The notes under the pieces were generated by a model that saw only the letters and a list, made by a program, of their open reading frames with translations, had not been told where the DNA came from and did no database searches. The position numbers were made by a program, and so were the translations under genes. From NCBI RefSeq assembly GCF_013170705.1, contig NZ_CP033334.1:4627501-4691500 (forward strand): 64,000 nt of DNA, in the 5' to 3' direction. This stretch comes from Mesorhizobium loti (GTDB lineage Bacteria; Pseudomonadota; Alphaproteobacteria; Rhizobiales; Rhizobiaceae). Positions 52,989-63,466 of this stretch are shown in pieces (within the stretch, counting starts at the first letter, position 1; every line of letters begins with the position of its first letter).

Positions 52989-53422
52989 ACGGCGTCGGCG
53001 CGCTTTTCGAAAGCCTCGGCGAACATGCGAAAGGCGCGGTCGAACATGGTGCCCATCACCGCGCCGAGGATGCGGCTCTTGAACTCATAGTCGATGAAGA
53101 AGCGGACGGCACAGCCGGCTCCATCGGGCTCGAAGCGCCAGACATTGCTCAGATATTTGAACGGGCCGTCGATGTACTTCACGTCGATGGCGTTCTCGTC
53201 GGGCTTCAGCAGCACCTGCGTCGTGAAGGTTTCGCGGATGGCCTTGTAGCCGATGCTCATGTCGGCGACGAGAACGGTACGCCCATCACGCTCCTTGCGC
53301 GAGCGCACCGTCAGCGCTTCGCAAAGCGGCAGGAATTGCGGATAGGCCTCGACATCGGCAACCAGCGCGAACATCTGCTGCGGCGTATGGGTAACGCGGC
53401 GGGTGGCTTCGAATTTCGGCAT
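52964..53422 (-). CDS. Coq10/RatA-like START-domain protein
   Basis: A 152-aa SRPBCC (START-like) fold protein. From the ATG at 53422 the family start MPKFEATRRVTHTPQQMFALV is seen, then DVEAYPQFLPLCE and VWRFEPDGAGCAVRFFIDYEFKS. Alphaproteobacterial members are ubiquinone-binding Coq10 homologs thought to aid respiration; the RatA name (ribosome association toxin) comes from E. coli and is less suited here. It lies 110 bases downstream of lipA on the same strand. Its 3' end overlaps the convergent CinA-like gene. Confidence 0.88.
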   Translation of the reverse strand: MPKFEATRRVTHTPQQMFALVADVEAYPQFLPLCEALTVRSRKERDGRTVLVADMSIGYKAIRETFTTQVLLKPDENAIDVKYIDGPFKYLSNVWRFEPDGAGCAVRFFIDYEFKSRILGAVMGTMFDRAFRMFAEAFEKRADAVYGVAPSA

Positions 53423-53487
53423 GAACGGCTCTAGAGCGGGTCGCGTCGAAACGGATTCATGCGACACGCTTCAGAATCTTCGTTTTT

Positions 53488-53533
53488 ATGCATGTCGTTC
53501 TCCCAAACCGAGGTCACTTTGGGCGACATGCAT
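53488..53533. repeat. Interspersed palindromic repeat, copy C
   Basis: ATGCATGTCGTT, CCCAAACCGAGGTCACTTT and GGGCGACATGCAT match copies A and B. A CTAGAGC / ACGGATTCATGCGACACGC segment, also repeat-like, precedes it (53431-53470). The right end abuts the lipA stop (TCA at 53533-53535). Confidence 0.85.
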
Positions 53534-54498
53534 CAGAGCGATTTCTGGAGCTGCGCTTCCCGCGCCGCGCGCAGCCGGGCGAAATCGTCGCCGGCGTGGT
53601 GCGATGAACGCGTCAGCGGGCTCGATGCCACCAGCAGAAAACCCTTGGTCCGGCCGATCGTCTCAAAGGATTTGAATTCCTCCGGGGTGACGAAGCGGAT
53701 TACCGGGTGGTGCTTTTTCGACGGCTGCAGATATTGGCCGATGGTCATGAAGTCGACATTGGCCGAACGCAGATCGTCCATCAGCTGCAGGATTTCATTC
53801 CGCTCCTCGCCCAGCCCGACCATGATGCCGGACTTGGTGAAGATCGACGGATCGAGTTCCTTGACCCGCTGCAACAGCCTGATCGAGTGGAAATAGCGCG
53901 CGCCCGGCCGGACCTTCAGATAGTTGGACGGCACGGTTTCAAGATTGTGGTTGAAAACGTCGGGCCTGGCCGCCACGACGATCTCGAGCGCACCGTCCTT
54001 GCGCAGGAAATCGGGCGTCAGGATTTCGATCGTGGTCGACGGCGTCGCCGCGCGGATGGCCCGGATAACGTCGGCGAAGTGCTGCGCGCCGCCATCGGCG
54101 AGATCGTCACGGTCGACCGAGGTGATGACGACGTGGCTGAGCCCCATCTGCTTGACGGCATGCGCGACGCGGGCAGGCTCATCCGGGTCGAGCGCGGTTG
54201 GAATGCCGGTGGCGACATTGCAGAAGGCACAGGCGCGGGTGCAGATCTCGCCCATGATCATGAAGGTGGCGTGCTTCTTTTCCCAGCATTCGCCAATGTT
54301 GGGGCACCCAGCCTCTTCGCAGACCGTCACCAGCTTGTGGGATTTGACGATCTCGCGCGTCTCGGCATAGCCCTTCGAGACCGGCGCCTTGACGCGGATC
54401 CAATCCGGCTTGCGCAAAACTTCCTGGTCGGGCTTGTGCGCCTTCTCGGGGTGCCGCAACCGCGGCGCGTTGGCGATCGTGTCGAGGACAGTGACCAT
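53533..54498 (-). CDS. lipA: Lipoyl synthase
   Basis: A 321-aa radical SAM enzyme that inserts two sulfurs into protein-bound octanoyl groups. The auxiliary cluster cysteines are C-x4-C-x5-C in [12 protein letters not shown], and the radical SAM cluster is C-x3-C-x2-C in [14 protein letters not shown]. The conserved final segment includes [11 protein letters not shown] with the serine that binds the auxiliary cluster. It lipoylates PdhB, PdhC and other complexes. It lies downstream of lpdA in the pdh region, separated by the GlsB-like gene. Confidence 0.97.
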   Translation of the reverse strand: MVTVLDTIANAPRLRHPEKAHKPDQEVLRKPDWIRVKAPVSKGYAETREIVKSHKLVTVCEEAGCPNIGECWEKKHATFMIMGEICTRACAFCNVATGIPTALDPDEPARVAHAVKQMGLSHVVITSVDRDDLADGGAQHFADVIRAIRAATPSTTIEILTPDFLRKDGALEIVVAARPDVFNHNLETVPSNYLKVRPGARYFHSIRLLQRVKELDPSIFTKSGIMVGLGEERNEILQLMDDLRSANVDFMTIGQYLQPSKKHHPVIRFVTPEEFKSFETIGRTKGFLLVASSPLTRSSHHAGDDFARLRAAREAQLQKSL

Positions 54499-54635
54499 CT
54501 GAACCCTGGCTTTTCTCGCGATCGCCCGTCGGCGATCGTCACTTTTACGTCATCTAGGACTTTTCGGCACAAAGAAAAAGGCTGCAGCGGCGCATGCCGC
54601 TACAACCGTTTTCGCATAGCCGCAACGATATGCCT

Positions 54636-54893
54636 TTAACGGCGCACCAGGCGTCCGACCCAGATCAGCAGGCAGGCACCGATGAAGCCGGTGATCAGAT
54701 AGGCGGTCCAGCCGACGCCGAACACGCCGATATTGAGAGCCTGCAGGATTGCGTTCAGCACCACCGCGCCGACGATGCCCATGATAATGTTCATGAAAAT
54801 GCCGGTGTTGCTCTTCATGACCATTTCGGCGAGCCAGCCTGCCAGGCCGCCGATGATGATGGCTGCGATCCAACCCACGCCGTTCAAGTGCAT
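54636..54893 (-). CDS. GlsB/YeaQ/YmgE family membrane protein
   Basis: An 85-aa membrane protein of three helices. The family core is GWIAAIIIGGLAGWLAE with MKSNTGIFMNIIMGIVGAVV, ending in GACLLIWVGRLVRR. These small proteins (transglycosylase-associated family) are stress-induced and of unclear function. A CTTCTCC-type ribosome site lies upstream. It is isolated between lipA and lpdA on the minus strand. Confidence 0.9.
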   Translation of the reverse strand: MHLNGVGWIAAIIIGGLAGWLAEMVMKSNTGIFMNIIMGIVGAVVLNAILQALNIGVFGVGWTAYLITGFIGACLLIWVGRLVRR

Positions 54894-54992
54894 TTGCCTT
54901 CTCCTTGCGCACGTAAAAATGCATCCGGAAACGAACTACGCTGCCGAAGAGATCCTGCGGCTTTCGCGGCTGAGTCTCTTGTGGCGAATCTA

Positions 54993-56438
54993 TCATGCGT
55001 TCAATGCGCGGCCATAGGCGTCGAGCACGCTTTCCTTCATCATCTCCGACAGCGTCGGATGCGGGAAGATGGTGTGCATCAGTTCTTCCTCGGTCGTTTC
55101 GAGGTTCATAGCCACGACAAACCCCTGGATCAGTTCGGTCACTTCGGCGCCGACCATATGGGCGCCGAGCAGCTGACCGGTCTTCTTGTCGAAGATGGTC
55201 TTGATGAAGCCCTGGTCCTCGCCCAGCGCGATCGCCTTGCCGTTGGCGGCGAACTGGAAGCGGCCGACGCGGATATCCTTGCCTTCGGCCTTGGCCTTGG
55301 CTTCCGTCAATCCGACGGAAGCGACCTGCGGATTGCAATAGGTGCAACCGGGGATCTTGAGCTTGTCGATGGCATGCACGCCAGGGAAATTGGCGATCTT
55401 CTCGACACATACGACGCCTTCATGCTCGGCCTTATGGGCAAGCATGGGCGGGCCGGCGACATCGCCGATGGCGTAGATGCCGGGTACATTGGTCTTGCCG
55501 TAGCCGTCGACGACGACGCAGCCGCGATCGGTCTTCACCCCAAGGGCTTCAAGGCCGAGATTCTCGATGTTGCCTTGCACGCCGACGGCCGAAATCATGC
55601 GGTCGGCGGTGATCTTCTCGACCTTGCCGTCCTTCATCTCGACATGCGCGGTGACCGAGTTGGCACCCTTCTCGACCTTGGTCACCTTGGCCTCGAGGAT
55701 GATCTTCATGCCTTGCTTCTCGAACTGCTTTTGCGCGAATTTCGAGACTTCGGCATCCTCGACCGGCATCACCGCCGGCAACAATTCGACGACCGTCACG
55801 TCGGCACCCATGGTGCAGTAGAAGGAAGCGAATTCGATGCCGATGGCGCCCGAGCCCATCACCAGCAGCGACTTCGGCATCTCCTTCGGCACCATGGCTT
55901 CAAAATAGGTCCAGATCAGCTTGCCGTCCGGCTCGATGCCGGGCAGTGCGCGCGGCCGCGCACCGGTCGCCAGGATGATGTGCTTGGCGGTGTAGGTGCC
56001 CTCGCCCTTGACGCCCTTCGGCACAGGCGGCTGCGGCTCCATCGGCTTCTTGGCGGTCTTGGAGACGACGACCTCACCGGGCTTCGACAGCTTGGCTTCG
56101 CCCCAGATGACGTCGACCTTGTTCTTCTTCATCAGGAAAGCAACGCCGCCATTGAGCCGCAGCGAGACTTTGCGCGACCGGTCAACAACGGCCGATGTGT
56201 CGACGCTGACCTTGCCGTCGAGCTTCAGGCCGTAATCCTTCAGATGATCGGAATAGTGCATGATCTCGGCCGAGCGCAGCAGCGCCTTGGTCGGAATGCA
56301 GCCCCAATTGAGGCAGATGCCGCCGAGATGCTCGCGCTCGACGATCGCCGTCTTGAAACCAAGCTGGGCGGAACGCACCGCCGTGACATAGCCGCCCGGG
56401 CCGGAGCCGATGATGATGACGTCATAGTTCTCAGCCAC
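54993..56438 (-). CDS. lpdA: Dihydrolipoyl dehydrogenase (E3)
   Basis: A 481-aa flavoprotein that reoxidises dihydrolipoyl groups and passes electrons to NAD. The FAD motif is GSGPGG (11-16), the redox disulfide is C42-x4-C47 (GGICLNWGCIPTKAL), the NAD motif is GSGAIG, and the C-terminal HTIFPHPTLSEMMKE holds the catalytic His and Glu. Its position after pdhA-pdhB-pdhC (with the SGNH gene between) makes it the E3 of pyruvate dehydrogenase. A linker loop KPMEPQPPVPKG at about 135 is longer than usual. Confidence 0.96.
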   Translation of the reverse strand: MAENYDVIIIGSGPGGYVTAVRSAQLGFKTAIVEREHLGGICLNWGCIPTKALLRSAEIMHYSDHLKDYGLKLDGKVSVDTSAVVDRSRKVSLRLNGGVAFLMKKNKVDVIWGEAKLSKPGEVVVSKTAKKPMEPQPPVPKGVKGEGTYTAKHIILATGARPRALPGIEPDGKLIWTYFEAMVPKEMPKSLLVMGSGAIGIEFASFYCTMGADVTVVELLPAVMPVEDAEVSKFAQKQFEKQGMKIILEAKVTKVEKGANSVTAHVEMKDGKVEKITADRMISAVGVQGNIENLGLEALGVKTDRGCVVVDGYGKTNVPGIYAIGDVAGPPMLAHKAEHEGVVCVEKIANFPGVHAIDKLKIPGCTYCNPQVASVGLTEAKAKAEGKDIRVGRFQFAANGKAIALGEDQGFIKTIFDKKTGQLLGAHMVGAEVTELIQGFVVAMNLETTEEELMHTIFPHPTLSEMMKESVLDAYGRALNA

Positions 56439-56454
56439 GATTTTTCTCCTTCAA

Positions 56455-57090
56455 TCACAATTCCAGCATGACGCGCACGACCGGTGTCAGCGCCTTGCCG
56501 ATGTTTCGCGTGTTTTCGGCGTCGAGATGGACGCCATCGAGCGGTGTGGTTTGCGCCACCGTGCCGGCATCGAAGAAGCCGCAGCCAACCTCGTCGGCGA
56601 GCGCCGCATATTGTGGGGCGAGCTGCTTCGATGCCTCTTCGCCGCCGGCAAACATTTCCTTGAAGTCGGCATTTTCGGTGCGGCTTACAACGGGCGGCGA
56701 CATAATGAGTATCTGCGGCGCCGGCCAGTCGAACGGATAGTCATGGCCGCGCACGATGTCGATCAGCCGCTGGATGCCTTGCTTGGCCGCGACCGGATTG
56801 CCGTGGATCCACGGCTTCATGTCGTTGGCACCGAGCATGATGACGATCAGGTCGATCGGCGCGTGTGTCGTCAGCACCGTCGGCAGCAGCCGCGCGCCGT
56901 TGCGATCGGCTCCAGCCAGGTGATCGTCGAAGGCCGTGGTGCGGCCATTGAGGCCATCGGCGATGACCTGGACGCCACCGCCAAGCCCGGCCTGCAGCAC
57001 GCTTGGCCAGCGATCCTGCAGCGCATGGCGGCCACCCTCGGCATCGTAACCCCAGGTCAGCGAATCGCCGTAGCAAAGCACCGTCTTCAT
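56455..57090 (-). CDS. SGNH/GDSL-family hydrolase
   Basis: A 211-aa cytoplasmic esterase-fold protein. Block I is CYGDSLTWGYD with nucleophile Ser10, block III has GAND, and block V is DGVHLDAENTR with the Asp-His pair. The Arg/Trp-containing start resembles the multifunctional thioesterase/arylesterase branch seen in rhizobia. The substrate is not known. The start at 57090 (MKTVLC) is chosen for the conserved Block I placement. It lies in the pdh transcript between the frameshifted small gene and lpdA. Confidence 0.87.
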   Translation of the reverse strand: MKTVLCYGDSLTWGYDAEGGRHALQDRWPSVLQAGLGGGVQVIADGLNGRTTAFDDHLAGADRNGARLLPTVLTTHAPIDLIVIMLGANDMKPWIHGNPVAAKQGIQRLIDIVRGHDYPFDWPAPQILIMSPPVVSRTENADFKEMFAGGEEASKQLAPQYAALADEVGCGFFDAGTVAQTTPLDGVHLDAENTRNIGKALTPVVRVMLEL

Positions 57091-57094
57091 CCGT

Positions 57095-57309
57095 TCACCC
57101 CGTCCTTGCTTCAATCAAACCCGCGCCCTGCTCGCCAGCGCACAACGAAAAGACGAGGGTGAAGACAACCGTTGCCAACGCTGAGAGCAAGAACACCAGG
57201 ATGTATTCTCCCTGTGCGTTGGCGAGGATAGCCGGTTGCCGTGCCCGCCAACGCCGCCGGCGAATCCGGAAAGGATGAAGACGAAAAGGCTGGTGAAGAA
57301 TTTCCGCAC
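57095..57309 (-). pseudogene. Frameshifted small membrane protein gene
   Basis: From a GTG at 57309 the frame gives VRKFFTSLFVFILSGFAGG, a typical membrane start. After about residue 22 it turns into a Ser/Arg-rich, non-protein-like run. In the frame offset by one base, the same DNA reads ANAQGEYILVFLLSALATVV followed by FTLVFSLCAGEQ, a second clean membrane helix, ending at 57095. One indel in the GC-rich run near 57235-57250 would join the two into a membrane protein of about 70 aa. It is a recent pseudogene, or the indel is a sequencing error. It lies between pdhC and the SGNH gene. I do not recognise a family. Confidence 0.5.
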
Positions 57310-57324
57310 CGCCTCTCCCCTTGC

Positions 57325-58719
57325 CTAGACCAGCATGCCCATCGGATTCTCGATCAGCCGCTTGAAGGCGACGAGCAGTTCGGCGCCAAGTGCCCCGTCG
57401 ACGGCACGATGGTCCGTCGACAGCGTCACCGACATCACGGTGGCTATTTTGATCTCGCCGTTCTTGACCACGGCCCGCTCCTCGCCGGCCCCGACCGCCA
57501 GGATCGTCGCATGCGGCGGGTTGATGACGGCGGCGAAGTCCTTGATGCCGAACATGCCGAGGTTCGACACCGCCGTGGTGCCGCCCTGATACTCTTCCGG
57601 CTTCAGCTTGCGGCTGCGTGCACGGCTCGCCAGATCCTTCATCTCGTTGGAGATGGTGGACAGCGACTTCTCGTCGGCATGCCGGATGATCGGCGTGATC
57701 AGCCCACCGGGGATCGAGACGGCGACGCCGACATCGGCATGCTTGTGCTTGACCATGGCGCCTTCGGTCCATGAGGCATTGGCATCCGGCACCGCCTTCA
57801 GCGCCATGGCCATCGCCTTGATGACCATGTCGTTGACCGACAGCTTGTAGGCGGGAGCCTCGCCCTTGTCGGTCTTCTTTATCGGTGCGGCGGCATTGAT
57901 CTGCGTGCGCAGCGCCAACAGCGCGTCGAGTTCGCAGTCGAGCGTCAGGTAGAAATGCGGAATGGTGGTCTTGGCCTCGACGAGGCGGCGCGCGATGGTC
58001 TTGCGCATATTGTCGTGCGGGACCAGTTCGTAGGAGCCTTCCTCGAACAGCTTCAGCACCTGGTCGTCCGACATCGCCTTCACGGCAGGAGCGGAAGCAG
58101 CAGCCGGTGCGCCGGCCGGAGCCTTGGCCGCGGGCGCCGCCTTGGCGCCGCCACCGGCGATCGCCGCGTCGACGTCCGCCTTCACCACCCGCCCATGCGG
58201 GCCGGTGCCGGTCACACCAGACACATCGACGCCGGCTTCCTTGGCGATGCGGCGCGCGAGCGGCGAGGCGAAAGTGCGTCCTTCACCCTCCCCCTTGCGG
58301 GGAGGGTCGGCCGGCCTTCCGGCCGGGGTGGGGGGCGCGGCGGTGGGTTCACCCCCACCCGCGCCTGCGGCGCGACCTCCCCCATCAGAGGGGGAGGTGG
58401 GAGCTTCCGCTTTCGGCGCCTCAATCTTTGCCGGCGCAGCACCACCACCGCTTTTCGCGGCGGTGCTTGCGTCCTCGCCCTCGGCAGCAAGCACCGCTAT
58501 CAGCGCATTGACCTTGACGCCCTCAGTGCCGGCGGGGACGACGAGCTTGGCGACCGTGCCCTCATCGACGGCTTCGACTTCCATCGTCGCCTTGTCGGTC
58601 TCGATCTCGGCTATGACATCGCCCGGCGAAACCTTATCGCCTTCCTTGACCAGCCACTTCGACAGATTGCCCTCTTCCATCGTGGGGGAGAGCGCCGGCA
58701 TGGTGATGTTGATTGGCAT
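57325..58719 (-). CDS. pdhC: Pyruvate dehydrogenase E2 (dihydrolipoyl acetyltransferase)
   Basis: A 464-aa core enzyme of the complex. Lipoyl domain at 1-80, with the lipoyl-lysine K43 ([11 protein letters not shown]). A long Ala/Pro/Gly linker follows, then the peripheral-subunit-binding domain (ASPLARRIAKEAGVDVSGVT at 151-170), a second Ala-rich linker, and the catalytic domain ending STDHRAVDGALGAELL, with the DHRxxDG motif. The stretch of residues at about 107-146 is encoded by a palindromic repeat element (58284-58401), described separately. It transfers the acetyl group to CoA. Confidence 0.95.
   Translation of the reverse strand: MPINITMPALSPTMEEGNLSKWLVKEGDKVSPGDVIAEIETDKATMEVEAVDEGTVAKLVVPAGTEGVKVNALIAVLAAEGEDASTAAKSGGGAAPAKIEAPKAEAPTSPSDGGGRAAGAGGGEPTAAPPTPAGRPADPPRKGEGEGRTFASPLARRIAKEAGVDVSGVTGTGPHGRVVKADVDAAIAGGGAKAAPAAKAPAGAPAAASAPAVKAMSDDQVLKLFEEGSYELVPHDNMRKTIARRLVEAKTTIPHFYLTLDCELDALLALRTQINAAAPIKKTDKGEAPAYKLSVNDMVIKAMAMALKAVPDANASWTEGAMVKHKHADVGVAVSIPGGLITPIIRHADEKSLSTISNEMKDLASRARSRKLKPEEYQGGTTAVSNLGMFGIKDFAAVINPPHATILAVGAGEERAVVKNGEIKIATVMSVTLSTDHRAVDGALGAELLVAFKRLIENPMGMLV
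58284..58401. repeat. Palindromic repeat element inside the pdhC linker
   Basis: A 118-bp run of hairpins lies inside the coding sequence: CCCTCCCC/GGGGAGGG, GGCCGG-CCTT-CCGGCC, GGGTGGG/CCCACCC and CCTCCCCC-N6-GGGGGAGG. It has the look of the intergenic palindromes that recur in mesorhizobial genomes (from memory). Here it is read in frame as a Gly/Pro/Ala/Arg linker of about 40 residues. Confidence 0.7.
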
Positions 58720-58737
58720 GTTGTCCTCCCGCCCGGT

Positions 58738-60123
58738 TCAGCGATACGTGACGGCTTTGACCGCCTCGATGACCTCGCCGACATTCGGCAATGCCAGTTT
58801 TTCGAGGTTGGCCGCATAAGGCATCGGCACATCCTTGCCGGCAATGGTGATGACCGGCGCGTCGAGGAAATCGAAGGCGCGCTGCGAGACCTGGTTGGCG
58901 ATGTGGTCGCCGACCGAGTTCTGCGGGAAACCCTCTTCCACCACGACCAGCCGGTTGGTCTTCTTGACCGAGGCGATGATCGTGTCGAGGTCGAGCGGGC
59001 GGATGGTCCTGAGATCGATGATCTCGGCGTCGATGCCCATGCCGCGCAACTCGGCTTCCGCCTTCACCGCATAGGTCATGCCGATACCGAACGAGACGAT
59101 GGTGACGTCCTTGCCTTGCTTGTGGATGCGCGCCTTGCCGATCGGCAGCACGAAATCATCGAGCTTCGGCACGTCGAAAGACTGGCCGTAGAGGATTTCG
59201 TTCTCAAGGAAGATGATCGGGTTGGGGTCGCGGATCGCAGCCTTCAGCAAGCCCTTGGCGTCGGCGGCCGTATACGGCATCACAACCTTCAGGCCCGGAA
59301 TGTGGCTGTACCAGGCGGCGTAGCACTGCGAGTGCTGGGCAGCGACACGGGCGGCAGCGCCGTTCGGCCCGCGAAACACGATCGGCGCCCCCATCTGGCC
59401 GCCCGACATATAGAGCGTCTTGGCTGCCGAATTGATGATCTGGTCGATCGCCTGCATGGCGAAGTTGAAAGTCATGAACTCGACGATCGGCTTCAGCCCG
59501 GCCATCGCCGCACCCACGCCGACGCCGGCAAAACCGTGCTCGGTGATCGGCGTGTCGACGACGCGGCGCGGTCCGAACTCCTGCAGCAACCCTTGCGTGA
59601 TCTTGTAGGCGCCCTGGTATTCGGCGACCTCCTCGCCCATGACGAAGACATCGCCGTCGCGGCGCATCTCCTCGGCCATGGCATCGCGCAGCGCTTCACG
59701 CACGGTGGTCGAGACCATCTCGGTGCCGGCAGGGATATCCGGATCGGCGGCGATCTCGGTCTTCGGCGCCGCCGCGACTGGTGCCGCGGCCTCGGTCTTG
59801 GCCGCAACCGGTGCCGGTGCAGCCGTTTCAGCCTTGGCAGGCTCTTCGCCTATGCCTTCGCCGGCCTTGTCGGTGTCTTCGCCTTCAACCGCAAGCACGG
59901 CGATCACCGCGTTGACCTTGACGCCTTCGGTGCCGGCTGGAACCACGATCTTGGCCAGAGTGCCTTCATCGACTGCTTCGACTTCCATCGTCGCCTTGTC
60001 GGTTTCGATCTCGGCGATAACATCGCCGGCGACGACCTTGTCGCCCTCGTTCTTCAACCACTTGGAAAGATTGCCCTCTTCCATGGTCGGCGAGAGAGCG
60101 GGCATGAGAATTTCGATCGGCAT
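58738..60123 (-). CDS. pdhB: Pyruvate dehydrogenase E1 beta subunit with N-terminal lipoyl domain
   Basis: A 461-aa E1 beta. Residues 1-80 are a lipoyl domain with K43 ([11 protein letters not shown]), nearly identical to that of PdhC. An Ala/Glu/Pro-rich linker leads to a transketolase-like core: [39 protein letters not shown] and [15 protein letters not shown], then the C-terminal [14 protein letters not shown]. This lipoylated E1 beta is a known feature of some alphaproteobacterial complexes. The ATG at 60123 follows a GGAGGG site. The frame is open further upstream without similarity. Confidence 0.95.
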   Translation of the reverse strand: MPIEILMPALSPTMEEGNLSKWLKNEGDKVVAGDVIAEIETDKATMEVEAVDEGTLAKIVVPAGTEGVKVNAVIAVLAVEGEDTDKAGEGIGEEPAKAETAAPAPVAAKTEAAAPVAAAPKTEIAADPDIPAGTEMVSTTVREALRDAMAEEMRRDGDVFVMGEEVAEYQGAYKITQGLLQEFGPRRVVDTPITEHGFAGVGVGAAMAGLKPIVEFMTFNFAMQAIDQIINSAAKTLYMSGGQMGAPIVFRGPNGAAARVAAQHSQCYAAWYSHIPGLKVVMPYTAADAKGLLKAAIRDPNPIIFLENEILYGQSFDVPKLDDFVLPIGKARIHKQGKDVTIVSFGIGMTYAVKAEAELRGMGIDAEIIDLRTIRPLDLDTIIASVKKTNRLVVVEEGFPQNSVGDHIANQVSQRAFDFLDAPVITIAGKDVPMPYAANLEKLALPNVGEVIEAVKAVTYR

Positions 60124-60137
60124 GTCCTGGCCCTCCC

Positions 60138-61175
60138 TTACAATACGATATCGGTCCAGAGCTCGGACGGATCCGGCTCCGCATCGTTCTGGGCAAACTC
60201 GGCGGCGTCGGCGACGATGTCGCGAACTTCCTTGTCGATGGTCTTCAATTCGTCCTCGGTCGCCCACTTCTTCTCGATCAGCCGCGCCTTGACCTGCTCG
60301 ATCGGGTCATGCTCGGAGCGCATCTTCTGCACTTCTTCCTTCGAGCGGTATTTCGCCGGATCCGACATCGAGTGACCGCGATAGCGATAGGTCTGCATTT
60401 CGAGTATCAGTGGGCCATTGCCGGCACGGCACCATTCGGTGGCGAGCTCGCCGGCGGCCTTGACCGCGCGCACATCCATGCCGTCGACCTGGATACCTGG
60501 AATTTTGAAGGACGCACCCCGGTGCGAGAAATCCGTCTCCGCGGAAGAGCGCGAAACCGACGTGCCCATTGCGTAGCGGTTGTTCTCGATGATGTAGATC
60601 ACCGGCAGCTTCCACAGCGAGGCCATGTTGAAGCTTTCATAGACCTGGCCCTGGTTGGCCGCGCCATCGCCGAAATAGGTCAACGAGACATTGTTGTTGT
60701 CGCGGTAGCGGTTGGCGAAGGCCAGCCCGGTGCCGAGCGACACCTGCGCGCCGACAATGCCGTGACCACCGTAAAAATGCTTCTCCTTGGAGAACATATG
60801 CATGGAGCCGCCCTTGCCCCGTGACAGGCCGCCACGGCGCCCGGTCAGCTCGGCCATGACGCCGCGCGGAGAAAGCTCCATCGCCAGCATGTGGCCGTGG
60901 TCGCGATAGGCGGTGATCATCTGATCGCCCTCGATCAGAGCCATCTTCATGCCGGTGACGACCGCTTCCTGGCCGATATAGAGATGACAGAAGCCGCCGA
61001 TGAAGCCCATGCCGTAGAGCTGGCCGGCTTTTTCCTCGAAGCGGCGGATGAGCAGCATATGCCGGTAGGCGGCAAGCTCTTCGTCCTTGGTGAATTCCGC
61101 GGGCTTGGGCGCGGAAAGACCCGATTTGCCGTCGGATTTCGATTTGGCAGGCGCTTTTCTGGCTGCGGTGGCCAT
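60138..61175 (-). CDS. pdhA: Pyruvate dehydrogenase E1 alpha subunit
   Basis: A 345-aa thiamine-diphosphate enzyme subunit. The TPP-binding motif is [18 protein letters not shown], with [25 protein letters not shown] and the phosphorylation-loop-like [14 protein letters not shown] also present. The first 25 residues are Lys/Ala-rich ([13 protein letters not shown]). It decarboxylates pyruvate with PdhB. It is the first gene of the pdh transcript; 14 bases separate its stop from the pdhB start. Confidence 0.96.
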   Translation of the reverse strand: MATAARKAPAKSKSDGKSGLSAPKPAEFTKDEELAAYRHMLLIRRFEEKAGQLYGMGFIGGFCHLYIGQEAVVTGMKMALIEGDQMITAYRDHGHMLAMELSPRGVMAELTGRRGGLSRGKGGSMHMFSKEKHFYGGHGIVGAQVSLGTGLAFANRYRDNNNVSLTYFGDGAANQGQVYESFNMASLWKLPVIYIIENNRYAMGTSVSRSSAETDFSHRGASFKIPGIQVDGMDVRAVKAAGELATEWCRAGNGPLILEMQTYRYRGHSMSDPAKYRSKEEVQKMRSEHDPIEQVKARLIEKKWATEDELKTIDKEVRDIVADAAEFAQNDAEPDPSELWTDIVL

Positions 61176-61368
61176 GCATCACTCCCTGTTGGCGTCTCTT
61201 TGCGGACATTAGGGCAGGATGAAATCCGCCCTGGGAAGATCAGCTCTCCCCACCGATTTATGCAAGGCTAACACGCGTTAAAGCGTTGCGCCATGACGAA
61301 TTTGCATAGCTGACATGCGCCTAAGCGATTAAAATCATTGAAAATATTGGTGATTAACTGAAATACAG

Positions 61369-61692
61369 TTATTTCGACGAAGCCGGCAACATGATGGTGA
61401 TCTCATCAGCCTGGGAAAGATTAAGCGCCCTGCGCGCCTGCTCGTCGAGCATGTCCTTCTCCAGCGTGCCGTCATGCATGAGCCGAACGCGCCGCTCGAG
61501 TTCCATCCGGCGTGCCTTGACGGCATCGAGCTGCGCTTGCAGCGCGACAGTCTGGGCTTCCAGCTGATACTTCGAATTGATGCCGAATTCGCCGTGATAG
61601 GCATGGAAGCCGAAATAGGCCAGGAACACGACGCAAAGCGAAGGGATGATCAGCCGGCCGGTATTTCTCTGCTTGTGCTGACGCGTCCACAT
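61369..61692 (-). CDS. ftsB: FtsB/DivIC-family septum formation protein
   Basis: A 107-aa bitopic membrane protein. A short cytoplasmic start (MWTRQHKQRNTG) is followed by one helix at about 13-32 (LIIPSLCVVFLAYFGFHAYH), a coiled coil at about 38-75 (KYQLEAQTVALQAQLDAVKA), and the conserved DMLDEQARRALNLSQADE. FtsB joins FtsL and FtsQ in the divisome. It lies between eno and pdhA, as in many Rhizobiales and also next to eno in enteric bacteria. Confidence 0.9.
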   Translation of the reverse strand: MWTRQHKQRNTGRLIIPSLCVVFLAYFGFHAYHGEFGINSKYQLEAQTVALQAQLDAVKARRMELERRVRLMHDGTLEKDMLDEQARRALNLSQADEITIMLPASSK

Positions 61693-61793
61693 CGCCCGTT
61701 CCCTCGCGGCCGCGAACTCAGGCGGCTCACGATCTTTTTCACCCGATTGTGCTTAACGGACGGTTACGGAGCCCTGCCCGGTGACAGCGAAAT

Positions 61794-61821
61794 GAAAAAG
61801 GGCGGGAATGACCCCGCCCTT
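61794..61821 (-). terminator. Rho-independent terminator of eno
   Basis: On the minus strand AGGGCGGGG pairs with CCCGCCCT around TCATT and is followed by TTTTTC. It lies about 30 bases downstream of the eno stop (61852) and before ftsB, so ftsB is transcribed separately or by readthrough. Confidence 0.8.
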
Positions 61822-61851
61822 CGTTCAACATCCGCGTTCAATGGCTTTGGA

Positions 61852-63246
<1,395 letters not shown>

Positions 63247-63325
63247 TCATCATAAGTCATGCGCCCGCATATCGATTTCGGGTTATGGCTATTGTCGCGC
63301 GGGGCGAAACAGGAGGAGTTTCGCC

Positions 63326-63451
63326 ATGTCCGAGTTGAGCGGTATTGTCAGTCTGTTTCTGATCGCGGTCGCGTTGCTGACATCATGCGATAATCAGCAG
63401 TCGCCGCCAAAGGCCATTGTTACCTTGCCGGCCTTGAGCATCAGTGAGTGA
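63326..63451 (+). CDS. Small lipoprotein (41 aa)
   Basis: A very short gene with a strong AGGAGGAG ribosome site (63311-63318) before the ATG at 63326. The product begins MSELSGIVSLFLIAVALLTS and has Cys21 in the lipobox LTSC, then DNQQSPPKAIVTLPALSIS. After cleavage the lipid-anchored part is only 21 residues. Asp at +2 suggests retention in the inner membrane by the enteric rule. It resembles small 'lysis-protein-like' or entericidin-type lipoproteins in size only. A strong terminator follows 16 bases after the stop. Confidence 0.6.
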   Translation: MSELSGIVSLFLIAVALLTSCDNQQSPPKAIVTLPALSISE

Positions 63452-63466
63452 CGTTGGTGCGGAATC

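Noticed and set aside
57955..60375. 806-codon frame opposite pdhC, pdhB and part of pdhA
   Set aside because: It crosses three clear pdh genes and their spacers; no motifs were seen.
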